37,363 bases of DNA from Butyrivibrio sp. (GTDB lineage Bacteria; Bacillota_A; Clostridia; Lachnospirales; Lachnospiraceae), in the NCBI GenBank assembly GCA_017996845.1, contig JAGOGF010000013.1, positions 1 to 37,363 of the forward strand, read 5' to 3'. The notes below the pieces were generated by a model. The model searched no databases and was not told the DNA's origin. It saw only the letters and a list, made by a program, of their open reading frames with translations. Positions 7,767 through 16,700 of this stretch are shown here, piece by piece. Made by a program: the position numbers and the translations under genes. The stretch's first letter is position 1; every line of letters starts with the position of its first letter.

Positions 7767-9137
7767 ATGGATGATGGTGGGCCTTCTGCCACTGCTTTTT
7801 TATTTATCATGATACTTCTGGCAGATATATTGATTTATGGATTTGGTGCGGCATTACATAATCTCAGAAGTGATGATATTGAAAAGAAGGCACAGGAAAA
7901 CGGGAACGACAGAAAAAGTGCTGTTTTACTCAGAATATTGAACAATCCATCGGGATATGTCAATACAGTACAGCTGGCAGTCATGGTGATCAACCTGATG
8001 ATAGGCAGGTGGTATCTGGAATATCTGGGAAGTCTTTTTGCAGGATGTTTTGGATACGGAGATTCTTTCTGGATGAGGTTTACAACAGAAATACTGGCAG
8101 GAGTAATTCTGGTGTATGCAGTAATGACGATCGGCGTTCTTTTACCCAAAAGACTTGCATCACGTAATCCTGAGCGATGGGCATATGCCTGTGTGGGTAT
8201 GATTAATATGATCCTCACACTTTTCTATCCAATGGTGAAACTGATATCGGACACAACAAGCGGAATTCTGCATATTATGGGTATCAGGGATGAATCTGCG
8301 GAGGCAGATGTAACAGAGGAAGAAATCCGTTCGATGGTCACTGAGGGGCAGGAACAGGGAGTATTGCAGGATTCTGAAGCAGATATGATCACCAATATTT
8401 TTGAATTTTCAGACAAACAGGCCAAAGACATCATGACGCATCGAAATACTATGGTCGGTATAGATGGAAATATGAATCTGCGTGATGCGATCGCGTTTAT
8501 GCTGGAAAAAAACAACAGCAGATTTCCGGTTTATCTTGATAACATTGATCATATCATCGGTATTTTACATATTCGTGACGCGATGAAGAAATTATCTGAA
8601 AATGAAAGCGATGCAAGCTCAATACGCAGGATAAAGGGATTGCTCCGCCAACCAATGTATGTCCCGGAAACAAAGAATATTGATGCACTGTTTCACAGCA
8701 TGCAGCTGACCAAAACGCAGATGGTAATTGTCATAGATGAATATGGACAGACATCCGGACTGGTTTCCATGGAAGATATTCTGGAAGAGATTGTCGGGAA
8801 TATCATGGACGAATATGATGAAGATGAGGATTATATTGAATCAACGGATAATGCGAACGAATTTATCATTGAAGGAAAAACACCGCTGGAGGATCTGGAA
8901 GACAAATTCGGAATATTGTTTGATCAGGATGAATACGAGACACTTAATGGTCTTCTCATTGCAAAACTGGATCGAATTCCAAATGATGATGAGGATTTCA
9001 GTGTTGACATGAATGGGTATAATTTCAAAATACTGATGGTCAGAAACCATATGATTCAGAGCGTACTTGTAACAAAGCTGCCGGAAGAAGACGAACCTGC
9101 AGACAAAAAGCAGACAGAAAAATTACAGGAACAGTAA
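7767..9137 (+). CDS. CNNM/HlyC-CorC family membrane protein with CBS pair
   Basis: The 456 residues follow the DUF21-CBS-CorC_HlyC plan. The N-terminal part (about 1-165) has about four hydrophobic segments of the CNNM transmembrane domain. A CBS pair follows (about 200-340, with DIMTHRNTMVGID, NSRFPVYLDNIDHIIGILHIRD and MVIVIDEYGQTSGLVSMEDILEEIVGNIMDE). The C-terminal CorC_HlyC domain (about 355-440) carries FIIEGKTPLEDLEDKFG and NGYNFKILMVRNHMIQSV. Members are annotated as hemolysin-like, but the better supported role is divalent cation (Mg2+/Co2+) transport or homeostasis. AAAGGAG precedes the ATG, and yebC follows after 38 nt in the same apparent transcript. Substrate and direction are not determined by the sequence. 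Confidence 0.88.
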   Translation: MDDGGPSATAFLFIMILLADILIYGFGAALHNLRSDDIEKKAQENGNDRKSAVLLRILNNPSGYVNTVQLAVMVINLMIGRWYLEYLGSLFAGCFGYGDSFWMRFTTEILAGVILVYAVMTIGVLLPKRLASRNPERWAYACVGMINMILTLFYPMVKLISDTTSGILHIMGIRDESAEADVTEEEIRSMVTEGQEQGVLQDSEADMITNIFEFSDKQAKDIMTHRNTMVGIDGNMNLRDAIAFMLEKNNSRFPVYLDNIDHIIGILHIRDAMKKLSENESDASSIRRIKGLLRQPMYVPETKNIDALFHSMQLTKTQMVIVIDEYGQTSGLVSMEDILEEIVGNIMDEYDEDEDYIESTDNANEFIIEGKTPLEDLEDKFGILFDQDEYETLNGLLIAKLDRIPNDDEDFSVDMNGYNFKILMVRNHMIQSVLVTKLPEEDEPADKKQTEKLQEQ

Positions 9138-9175
9138 AATAAAAAAGTAAATGATAGCTGGAAAGGAAAGTAAAA

Positions 9176-9919
9176 ATGTCAGGACATTCAAAATTTGCCA
9201 ATATTAAACACAAAAAAGAAAGAAATGATGCTGCAAAAGGTAAGGTATTTACAATTATTGGAAGAGAAATAGCAGTAGCCGTTAAGGAAGGGGGATCCGA
9301 TCCTCTCAATAACTTCAAACTTGCTACGGTTATTGCAAAAGCAAAGGCTAATAATATGCCGAATGACACAATTGACAGAGGCATCAAGAAAGCAGCGGGT
9401 GAAGCCGGCAGTGTTGATTATAAGACAATTACCTATGAAGGATACGGCCCTGGCGGAACAGCAATCATTGTAGAGACATTGACAGATAACACCAACCGTA
9501 CTGCAGCCAATGTGAAAAGTGCTTTTAATAAAGGTAATGGAAGTATTGGTACACCGGGCTGTGTATCGTTTATGTTTGACAAGAAAGGTCAGATCCTGAT
9601 TGATAAGGAAGAATGCGGTAAAGATGCAGATGATCTGATGATGATGGTTCTGGATGCGGGTGCAGATGATTTCAAAGAAGAGGATGACAGTTATGAAGTC
9701 CTGACGGCACCGGAAGCTTTTCAGGCTGTTGTGGAAACACTTGAAAAAGAAAAAATTACGCCGGCGTCTGCTGAAATCACAATGATTCCGCAGAATTATG
9801 TTGAAGTAAAAGATGAAAATGATATCAAGTACATTGAACGAATTCTGGATCTTTTGGATGAGGATGACGATGTTCAGGCTGTCTACCATAACTGGGATGA
9901 CAGTCAGAATGATGACTGA
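9176..9919 (+). CDS. yebC: YebC/PmpR family protein (TACO1-like)
   Basis: The 247 residues begin with the hallmark MSGHSKFANIKHKKERNDAAKGKVFT and cover all three domains of the family. The GYGPGGTAIIVETLTDNTNRTAANVKSAF region is intact, as is the acidic C-terminal segment (LLDEDDDVQAVYHNWD). Members have been described as transcription regulators. More recent family work points to a role on ribosomes translating difficult sequences. I cannot choose between these from sequence. The gene follows the CBS-domain gene and is closed by the hairpin at 9946-9973. AAAGGAAAG precedes the ATG. Confidence 0.93.
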   Translation: MSGHSKFANIKHKKERNDAAKGKVFTIIGREIAVAVKEGGSDPLNNFKLATVIAKAKANNMPNDTIDRGIKKAAGEAGSVDYKTITYEGYGPGGTAIIVETLTDNTNRTAANVKSAFNKGNGSIGTPGCVSFMFDKKGQILIDKEECGKDADDLMMMVLDAGADDFKEEDDSYEVLTAPEAFQAVVETLEKEKITPASAEITMIPQNYVEVKDENDIKYIERILDLLDEDDDVQAVYHNWDDSQNDD

Positions 9920-9945
9920 ATAGCTGCAATGACTGATAAATGATA

Positions 9946-9973
9946 ATACCCCGCTTTAAGAAGCGGGGTATTT
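9946..9973 (+). terminator. Intrinsic terminator after yebC
   Basis: An 11-bp GC-rich stem (ATACCCCGCTT with AAGCGGGGTAT) encloses a 4-nt loop. The T-tract is short (TTT), so it may be leaky. Confidence 0.7.
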
Positions 9974-10024
9974 GATCCATATGGGAAAGTCAGCAGATCT
10001 GACAGATGAAAAGGAGTCCCGAAA

Positions 10025-11614
10025 ATGGCATGGAAGAAGACCTGGCCCGGATATATAATCTGGACTGTATATACAGCATATAATATTTTGCTGGTGGCGA
10101 TGTTCAGCTATTTTTCGGGACTGTTTCCATTAGAATACAAAATAGCTTTCACAGCAGGTTTCTCAGCGCTCACACTTACAGGCGCTGCTGTAATTTCCTT
10201 TCTGGGTGGTAAGCTTTCAGATTACTATGCTGAAAGAATCAAAACCGGGTTCTGGTTTCGATTCTTTGATGTACTGGCTGTTATCCTTGTGTTCTGTGGG
10301 GCGGCGGGGATCAGACTATATATCTTATCGCAGACCCATTATCAGATTCTTGGAAATGCTGCGCTTTATGAGGCCGCAGAAATTACGGCAAAAGGTTCAG
10401 CCATATCTCAGCGCAATATCTTAACGTATCTTTATGAATCAATGCTCAGAGCAGTGTTGACATTTACAGGAAATACAGCCGGAGCAGCGGTAGTCTTTCA
10501 GATGATATTACAGCTTTTGTTTTTACTGATGTTGTATATGGTAATACGTATGGCTATGGGATGTGTTCCGGCCTTTTTGGTCATTACAGCACAGTGTTTC
10601 ATGCCGCTTTACTTGGAACAGATGGGGAAGCTTGATATTATTCCACTATTTTACCTGATGTTTTTTACAGAACTTCTTTTAATGGTTCTATTTTTTAGAA
10701 AACTACAGCAGAAATATAGCAGATTGATCTGGTTTATTTGGTGTATGCTCCTTGGCTGCATAATAGGATTTATGCTGTATCTCGATGCGGGAACAATTAT
10801 AATTCTCGGTTTTCTTTTTTCAGCTTTTTTAATAAAGAACACGACGGTATTTTCAGTGTTTCTTAAAATGCTATTGATTTTTGCCGGGACAGCTGCAGGA
10901 TTTGTTTTGATGCTCATACAGGAGGCTGGCAGCAGTAATTTACAGGTGACTTTTGAAAATTGGGTGCAATCTTATTTTGGAAATTTGAATAAGATTGAGC
11001 TTTTCAGCGTATACACCGAACATCGGATGCTGTATCTGCTGTTCGGACTGGTTATGTTTACAGGCTGTATCGGATTTCTGCGAAACAGGAAGGAAGACCA
11101 TATTACACCGTGGATGTTTATGATGCTTCTGATCACAGGAATAACACCATTTATGGGACCTACCATGATGAATGGACAACGGATAGTAACATTATTCTAT
11201 GCAGTGTTGGCAGGAGGAGGAATTGCTACGATGATCACACCTGTGAAGAAAGAGAACTACAAATATCTGTTTGAAGAGGAAGATAGGGATAACTTACGGG
11301 AAGAAACAGAAATGAAAACAGTTGAAACGGACAGAACAGAAAAACATAGTAAAACAGAGGATAGTGCAGAGAAGCCGATGCGATATGTGCCGGAAGGAAT
11401 GGTATTGCCGCTTGGGGAAGAAGATACAGACGAAGATATACAGCCCAGGATGAAAATGCCGGATCTCAATGATGTGGGGCAGATATCCTTGAACAGAGAC
11501 GGGAAGATTTCGATTAATAGAACAGAAGAAAAAACAGCAGATAAGCCGGAGAAAAACATTGCAGAAGCTGAATTTGATTTTCCGATAAAGGAAAATGATG
11601 ATTTTGATCTGTAG
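10025..11614 (+). CDS. Polytopic membrane protein, possible GT-C type glycosyltransferase relative
   Basis: The 529 residues contain about ten to twelve hydrophobic segments up to about residue 405, then a charged cytoplasmic-looking tail of about 120 residues. The tail includes RYVPEGMVLPLG and ends FDFPIKENDDFDL. I recall Lachnospiraceae membrane proteins annotated as glycosyltransferase family 39-like with the same plan and similar proline-rich tails, but no catalytic motif is certain here. The loop after the second or third segment (GNAALYEAAEITAKGS) sits where such enzymes carry acidic catalytic residues. An AAAGGAG at 10010-10016 supports the ATG. It heads a run through the M16 peptidase, a lipoprotein and era. 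The function should be treated as unknown. Confidence 0.6.
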   Translation: MAWKKTWPGYIIWTVYTAYNILLVAMFSYFSGLFPLEYKIAFTAGFSALTLTGAAVISFLGGKLSDYYAERIKTGFWFRFFDVLAVILVFCGAAGIRLYILSQTHYQILGNAALYEAAEITAKGSAISQRNILTYLYESMLRAVLTFTGNTAGAAVVFQMILQLLFLLMLYMVIRMAMGCVPAFLVITAQCFMPLYLEQMGKLDIIPLFYLMFFTELLLMVLFFRKLQQKYSRLIWFIWCMLLGCIIGFMLYLDAGTIIILGFLFSAFLIKNTTVFSVFLKMLLIFAGTAAGFVLMLIQEAGSSNLQVTFENWVQSYFGNLNKIELFSVYTEHRMLYLLFGLVMFTGCIGFLRNRKEDHITPWMFMMLLITGITPFMGPTMMNGQRIVTLFYAVLAGGGIATMITPVKKENYKYLFEEEDRDNLREETEMKTVETDRTEKHSKTEDSAEKPMRYVPEGMVLPLGEEDTDEDIQPRMKMPDLNDVGQISLNRDGKISINRTEEKTADKPEKNIAEAEFDFPIKENDDFDL

Positions 11615-11643
11615 AGGGCGCAAGTATAGTGTACATATGATAT

Positions 11644-11661
11644 CTGATTCGAGAGAATCAG
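11644..11661 (+). other. GAGA-loop hairpin upstream of the M16 peptidase gene
   Basis: CTGATTC and GAATCAG form a perfect 7-bp stem closed by a GAGA (GNRA-type) tetraloop. It lies directly before GAAGGATGG and about 20 nt before the start codon. No T-tract follows, so it is not a terminator. It may influence translation or stability of the following message. Confidence 0.5.
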
Positions 11662-11680
11662 GAAGGATGGCATACTTTTT

Positions 11681-14641
11681 ATGAGAATTGAAGAACTTGA
11701 AGCATATGAAATGATTGAAAAAAGGCATATTTCTGATCTTAATTCAGATAGCTATATGCTAAAACATAAAAAAACAGGAGCGCGTATAGCACTTTTGTCT
11801 AATGATGATGAAAACAAAGTATTTTATATCGGATTTCGCACGCCGCCAACCGATTCAACTGGTGTTGCACATATTATTGAGCATACGGTATTGTGCGGTT
11901 CAAGAGATTTTCCGATTAAAGATCCTTTTATAGAACTTGCAAAAGGATCATTGAATACATTCCTGAATGCCATGACCTATCCGGATAAAACCGTATATCC
12001 GGTTGCCAGCTGTAATGATGCGGATTTTCAAAATCTGCTGCATGTATATCTGGATGCAGTGTTTTATCCTAATATATATAAAACAGATAAAATATTTAAA
12101 CAGGAAGGCTGGCATTATGAAATAGAAGAGGAACAGTCGGATCTGACTATTAATGGAGTTGTTTATAATGAAATGAAAGGAGCATTTTCTTCTCCTGATG
12201 ATGTATTGGACAGGGAAATTTTGAATTCTCTTTTTCCGGATACGACCTATGCAATTGAATCCGGAGGCGATCCGGATGTGATTCCTGAACTGACCTATCA
12301 ACAGTATCTGGACTTTCATAAAAAATATTATCATCCGTCTAACAGTTACATTTATCTCTATGGTAATATGAATATGATAGAGAAGCTGAAATATATTGAT
12401 GAAAATTATTTATCTGAATTTGAAAAACAGACAGTAGATTCGGAAGTACCTTTGCAGAGTGCTTTTGATAAACCGATAGAAATTCATAAGCAATATTCCA
12501 TTATGCAGGAAGAGTCGGAAAAGCAAAATACATATCTGTCTTATAATGCCTGTGTTGGAACGAGCCTTGACAGAAAATTGTATATTGCATTTGATGTGTT
12601 GGATTATGCACTTTGTTCTGCTCCGGGGGCGGTTTTAAAGAAAGCTTTGATTGAAAAGGGAATTGGCAGAGATGTATACAGCGAATATGAGAACGGCATC
12701 AGACAGCCATTCTTTTCAGTTGTTGCAAAATATGCTGATCCGGAACAAAAAGATGAGTTTATCAAAGTGATTCGGGAATGTCTTACCGAACAGACAGTTA
12801 AGGGGATTGATAAGAAGGCGCTTCTTGCGGGAATCAATTATGATGAATTCAAATATCGGGAAGCAGATTTTGGACGCTTTCCGAAAGGATTATTATATGG
12901 TCTTCAGGTTCTTGACAGCTGGCTTTATGATGACAGGCAACCTTGGATTCATATTGAAGCAGGAGATACTTTTAAGCAGCTGAAAGCAGAAGTGGAAGGT
13001 CATTATTTTGAAGAACTGATTCAAAAATATCTCCTGGATAATACACATGAAACAATTCTGTTGCTGGAACCTGTCAGAAACCTGACACAGAAAAAAGATG
13101 AGGAACTTCGTATTAAACTGGCAGCGTACAGAGCGAGCCTTTCTGATGAAGAGATCAACCGGATAATCAGAGAAACGAGAGAACTGAAAGAATATCAGGA
13201 AGCACCCGATAAGCCGGAAGATCTTGCGAGAATACCGCTTTTGACAAGAGCAGATATGAAAAAGGATGCAGAACCGTTTCATAATGAAGTCAGATATGCA
13301 GGCAAGACCAAAATCTTGTTTCATGATATTTATACAAATGGGATCGGCTATGTGAATTTTGTCTTTGATATGAAGAATGTTCCCAAGGATCTGTTTGCAT
13401 ATGCTGGAATTCTCAAAACAGTTCTCGGAATGGTAGATACACAGCATTATTCGTATGGGGATCTGTACAATGAGATCAATATCAGGACGGGCGGAATCAG
13501 TGCAAGTGTAAATACTTACTCAGAACAGGCAAGACCAAAGCATTATATGACAACCTTTGAAATCAGTGTAAAAGTTTTGCACGAAAATCTTCACTGGGCA
13601 TTTGAACTGCTGCAGGAAATACTGCTATATTCGAAGATTGATGATAAAAAGCGATTGAAGGAAATTCTGGATGAGAAGAAATCTCACATGCAGTCGGCAA
13701 TGACTTCAGCAGGTCATCAGACTGCGGCCGTACGTGCATTATCATACGTATCGCAAACTGCAAGAGTTTCAGATATGATGAGCGGAATTGATGCATACAG
13801 AATGGTGGAAAAACTTTGTGATGATTACAGTGACAAGACACACCTGATGCTTGTGGAGAAACTCACAAGACTTGCAAAAAATCTTTTCAGAAGTGAAAAT
13901 CTGATCCTGGATTATACAGCGCCGGAGACTGATTATGAAGGAATTGCATCACAGGTTGATCAGTTTGCACAGGTACTTTTCCAAACAGATGAACCGATAG
14001 GAACGTTTGTACCGGAGCTTTACAGAAGTAATGAAGCTTTTCAGACTGCAGGACAGGTTCAGTATGTATGCCGTGCCGGGAATTTCAGAGAAAAAGGACT
14101 TCCTTATACAGGGGCGCTCCGCGTGCTGAAGGTTATGATGGGATATGATTATCTTTGGACCAATATCCGTGTAAAAGGTGGTGCATATGGCTGCATGAGT
14201 GGATATTCCAGAAATGGAGATGCTTATTTTGTAACATACAGAGATCCACATTTGAAGAGAAGCATAGAAGTTTTTGAAAAAACAGCAGAATATCTTCGCA
14301 GTTATGATGCTGATGAACGTACCATAACACAGTTTATTATTGGAGCGATTGGAGATCTGGATACACCAAAGACACCCAGTGCGAAAGGCACATATGCACT
14401 TTCTGCATATCTGTGCGGATTATCGATGGAAGATATTCAAAAGGATCGGAATGAACTTCTGACTGTATCAGTACAGACAATAAGAAAATTAGCAGAGTAT
14501 GTGGATGCATTTTTGCAGGATGATTGTATCTGCGTGGTTGGAAGCAGTGAGAAAATTAAACAGGATAGCAAACTTTTTAACAGTATTGACCAATTGATCA
14601 GGTCTGGTTCGGAGCAAGAGGAAGAGGAAGAGGAAGAGTAA
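11681..14641 (+). CDS. M16C insulinase-family metallopeptidase (presequence protease-like)
   Basis: The 986 residues are the length of PreP/Cym1-type one-chain M16C peptidases. These digest peptides in a closed chamber made of four related domains. The inverted zinc motif HxxEH is His64-Ile-Ile-Glu67-His68 in GVAHIIEHTVLCGS, and the distal zinc ligand is probably Glu164 in NEMKGAFSSPDD. The C-terminal half keeps the Arg/Tyr region used for substrate binding in the family (IRVKGGAYGCMSGYSRNGDAYFVTYRDP). No signal peptide is seen, so it is likely cytosolic. The start is slightly uncertain because the GGA-rich ribosome binding site is about 13 nt away. The C-terminus is a run of seven Glu encoded by a hexanucleotide repeat. 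Confidence 0.92.
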   Translation: MRIEELEAYEMIEKRHISDLNSDSYMLKHKKTGARIALLSNDDENKVFYIGFRTPPTDSTGVAHIIEHTVLCGSRDFPIKDPFIELAKGSLNTFLNAMTYPDKTVYPVASCNDADFQNLLHVYLDAVFYPNIYKTDKIFKQEGWHYEIEEEQSDLTINGVVYNEMKGAFSSPDDVLDREILNSLFPDTTYAIESGGDPDVIPELTYQQYLDFHKKYYHPSNSYIYLYGNMNMIEKLKYIDENYLSEFEKQTVDSEVPLQSAFDKPIEIHKQYSIMQEESEKQNTYLSYNACVGTSLDRKLYIAFDVLDYALCSAPGAVLKKALIEKGIGRDVYSEYENGIRQPFFSVVAKYADPEQKDEFIKVIRECLTEQTVKGIDKKALLAGINYDEFKYREADFGRFPKGLLYGLQVLDSWLYDDRQPWIHIEAGDTFKQLKAEVEGHYFEELIQKYLLDNTHETILLLEPVRNLTQKKDEELRIKLAAYRASLSDEEINRIIRETRELKEYQEAPDKPEDLARIPLLTRADMKKDAEPFHNEVRYAGKTKILFHDIYTNGIGYVNFVFDMKNVPKDLFAYAGILKTVLGMVDTQHYSYGDLYNEINIRTGGISASVNTYSEQARPKHYMTTFEISVKVLHENLHWAFELLQEILLYSKIDDKKRLKEILDEKKSHMQSAMTSAGHQTAAVRALSYVSQTARVSDMMSGIDAYRMVEKLCDDYSDKTHLMLVEKLTRLAKNLFRSENLILDYTAPETDYEGIASQVDQFAQVLFQTDEPIGTFVPELYRSNEAFQTAGQVQYVCRAGNFREKGLPYTGALRVLKVMMGYDYLWTNIRVKGGAYGCMSGYSRNGDAYFVTYRDPHLKRSIEVFEKTAEYLRSYDADERTITQFIIGAIGDLDTPKTPSAKGTYALSAYLCGLSMEDIQKDRNELLTVSVQTIRKLAEYVDAFLQDDCICVVGSSEKIKQDSKLFNSIDQLIRSGSEQEEEEEEE

Positions 14642-14668
14642 TCAGAATGCGCTGATAGGAGGGCTGTG

Positions 14669-15727
14669 ATGAAAAAGCGTACACTTGGTTTATTGTTGTT
14701 TCTGGCTGTGGGAACATTGCTTACAGGATGTGGCAGCAGTACAGAGTCAAGAGCAGTAGGAACATATCAGTCGGATAGTTTATATCAGTCTGACGGTACG
14801 AACAGTCAGACAGCGCAGACGGAAAAAGCTGCCCCTGCGGAAAATGCATCCGGAACTGCAGCGGCAGACGTATCACAAAACAAGGAAGAGGTAAAACCTG
14901 ATTCATCCAGAAAACTGATTACAACAATGAATATTTCTGCAGAAACAGAAGACATGGATGCGCTGCTTGATAAAGTGAATGCAAAAGTGAAGTCACTGGG
15001 CGGCTATGTGGAATCAAGCAGTATCAGTAATGGAATGACAGATTATCTTGATCGCACAGATCGTTCTGCCAGTTTGACAATTCGCATTCCTGCAGATCAC
15101 CTTGATGGGCTTTTGAACGATATGCAGAACATATCAAATATTGTTCAGCAGAGCAGAAATGTTCAGGATGTTACGCTTGATTATGTTGATACTGAAAGCC
15201 ATCAGAAAGCACTTAAGGCAGAAGAAAAGCGGCTGATGGAAATTATGGAACAGGCATCCAGTGTAGAAGATATCATAGCAGTGGAACAGCAACTTACGGA
15301 AGTCAGATATCAGCTTGGAAGTATTGAATCACAGCTTCGCGTATATGATAATCAGATTGATTACAGCACGGTATATCTGGATATAAGCGAGGTGACAGCA
15401 TACACAGAGCCTGAACCGGAGAATATTCCGGACAGGATCATAACCGGTTTCAAGAGTAATTTGAAGGCAGTCGGATACGGTCTAATCAACCTTGGAATCT
15501 GGATTATCATTCATATTCCGCAATTACTTATCTTTGCCGTGGTCCTTTTGATTTTACTGCTTTTTTCGCGCAGATTATTCAGAAAAAGAGCTGGTTTTGC
15601 AGGAAAAGAAAAAAGATGGAAGAAAAAAGATAAGGCTCTGAAATCTGAAAATGCATCAGAAGCGGGAAATGATGATAAAGAGAATAATGCACAAATGCAG
15701 CAGGAAGCCCCTGAGAAAAAGGAATAA
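14669..15727 (+). CDS. DUF4349 lipoprotein with C-terminal membrane segment
   Basis: The 352 residues begin with a lipoprotein signal (MKKRTLG, hydrophobic core, lipobox LTGC), so it is probably anchored outside the membrane. A low-complexity Ser/Ala/Gln linker leads to a DUF4349-type domain (about 75-265). That domain has NAKVKSLGGYVESSSIS, a coiled-coil part (KALKAEEKRLMEIMEQASSVEDII) and QIDYSTVYLDI. A membrane helix (about 275-300) and a basic tail rich in Lys and Arg follow. The ATG at 14669 is preferred over the GTG at 14666 because AGGAGGG ends 5 nt before it. The molecular role of DUF4349 proteins is unknown. It ends 3 nt before era. Confidence 0.85.
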   Translation: MKKRTLGLLLFLAVGTLLTGCGSSTESRAVGTYQSDSLYQSDGTNSQTAQTEKAAPAENASGTAAADVSQNKEEVKPDSSRKLITTMNISAETEDMDALLDKVNAKVKSLGGYVESSSISNGMTDYLDRTDRSASLTIRIPADHLDGLLNDMQNISNIVQQSRNVQDVTLDYVDTESHQKALKAEEKRLMEIMEQASSVEDIIAVEQQLTEVRYQLGSIESQLRVYDNQIDYSTVYLDISEVTAYTEPEPENIPDRIITGFKSNLKAVGYGLINLGIWIIIHIPQLLIFAVVLLILLLFSRRLFRKRAGFAGKEKRWKKKDKALKSENASEAGNDDKENNAQMQQEAPEKKE

Positions 15728-15730
15728 GAG

Positions 15731-16639
15731 ATGACAGAAGCAGATAAATTTAAAACAGGTTTTATAGCGCTGATTGGAAGACCAAATGTCGGCAAATCGA
15801 CACTGATGAATCAGATGATCGGACAGAAAATTGCGATTACATCCGATAAGCCACAGACGACAAGAGGCAGAATCCAGACAGTGTATACAGATGAGATCAG
15901 CCAGATGATTTTTCTGGATACGCCGGGAATCCATGAATCCAAGAATAAACTAGGGGAATATATGCTGCGTATTGCGCAGAAGACATTGGATGATGTTGAT
16001 CTGGTATTGTGGCTGGTTGAACCAAGTAGCTTTATCGGTGCAGGAGAACAGTATATCATTGATCAGCTGAAAACCTGCAGAAAACCTGTTATTCTGGTCA
16101 TTAATAAAGTGGATACCGTGGAGCACCAGAAGCTTCTGACTTATATTGATTGCTATCGTAAGGCAATGGATTTCGCAGAAATTGTTCCGGTATCTGCTTT
16201 GAAGAGAGATAATATTGATACACTGAAGGAATGCATTCGCAAGTATCTGCCTTATGGACCGGCTTTCTATGACGAAGATACCGTAACAGATCAGCCTGAA
16301 AGACAGATTGCTGCTGAAATCATAAGAGAAAAGGCACTCAGACTGTTACAGGACGAAGTGCCACACGGAATTGCCGTTTCCATAGAAAAAATGCGGGTAA
16401 GACCGGATGGGATTATGAATATTGATGCGACAATTATCTGTGAGAGAGATTCCCATAAGGGAATCATAATCGGACGGGGCGGTTCCATGTTAAAGAGAAT
16501 CGGCACACAATCCCGTATTGATATTGAGAAAATGGTGGAACACAAGGTCAATCTGCAGTTATGGGTTAAAGTCCGCAAAAACTGGCGGGATGATATGACA
16601 CAGATGAAGAGTCTGGGATATGATATGAAGAATGAATGA
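15731..16639 (+). CDS. era: GTPase Era
   Basis: Era binds the 3' end of 16S rRNA and checks 30S assembly. The 302 residues contain the G domain with P loop GRPNVGKS (16-23), switch region TTRGRIQ, DTPGIH (63-68) and NKVD (125-128). A C-terminal KH domain has GIIIGRGGSMLKRIG. The gene begins 3 nt after the DUF4349 lipoprotein, so translation is probably coupled. A GC-rich terminator follows at 16657-16685. In Bacillota era is often beside recO, as here. Confidence 0.96.
   Translation: MTEADKFKTGFIALIGRPNVGKSTLMNQMIGQKIAITSDKPQTTRGRIQTVYTDEISQMIFLDTPGIHESKNKLGEYMLRIAQKTLDDVDLVLWLVEPSSFIGAGEQYIIDQLKTCRKPVILVINKVDTVEHQKLLTYIDCYRKAMDFAEIVPVSALKRDNIDTLKECIRKYLPYGPAFYDEDTVTDQPERQIAAEIIREKALRLLQDEVPHGIAVSIEKMRVRPDGIMNIDATIICERDSHKGIIIGRGGSMLKRIGTQSRIDIEKMVEHKVNLQLWVKVRKNWRDDMTQMKSLGYDMKNE
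16595..16624 (+). promoter_or_regulatory. Possible recO promoter inside the 3' end of era
   Basis: ATGACA (16595-16600) and TATGAT (16619-16624) are spaced by 18 bp, each matching five of six consensus bases. A start near 16631 would place the terminator at 16657-16685 inside the recO leader. The signal lies in coding sequence and could be chance. Confidence 0.35.
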
Positions 16640-16656
16640 TTGCTGAGGAGTCAGGG

Positions 16657-16685
16657 CCGGGCAGCTTTTATCTGCCCGGTTTTTT
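16657..16685 (+). terminator. Terminator between era and recO
   Basis: CCGGGCAG (16657-16664) and CTGCCCGG (16672-16679) form a perfect 8-bp GC-rich stem with a 7-nt loop, followed by six T. Only 15 bases separate the T-tract from the recO start codon, so recO expression needs read-through or control at this point. Confidence 0.85.
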
Positions 16686-16700
16686 CAGGAGAAAAAACAG

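Noticed and set aside
9188..9889. 233-residue open frame antisense to yebC
   Set aside because: It mirrors a strongly conserved gene, is Phe/Ile/Cys-rich in a non-protein-like way and has no start signals.
12893..13447. 184-residue open frame antisense to the M16C peptidase
   Set aside because: Shadow of a conserved coding region with unusual composition and no ribosome binding site.
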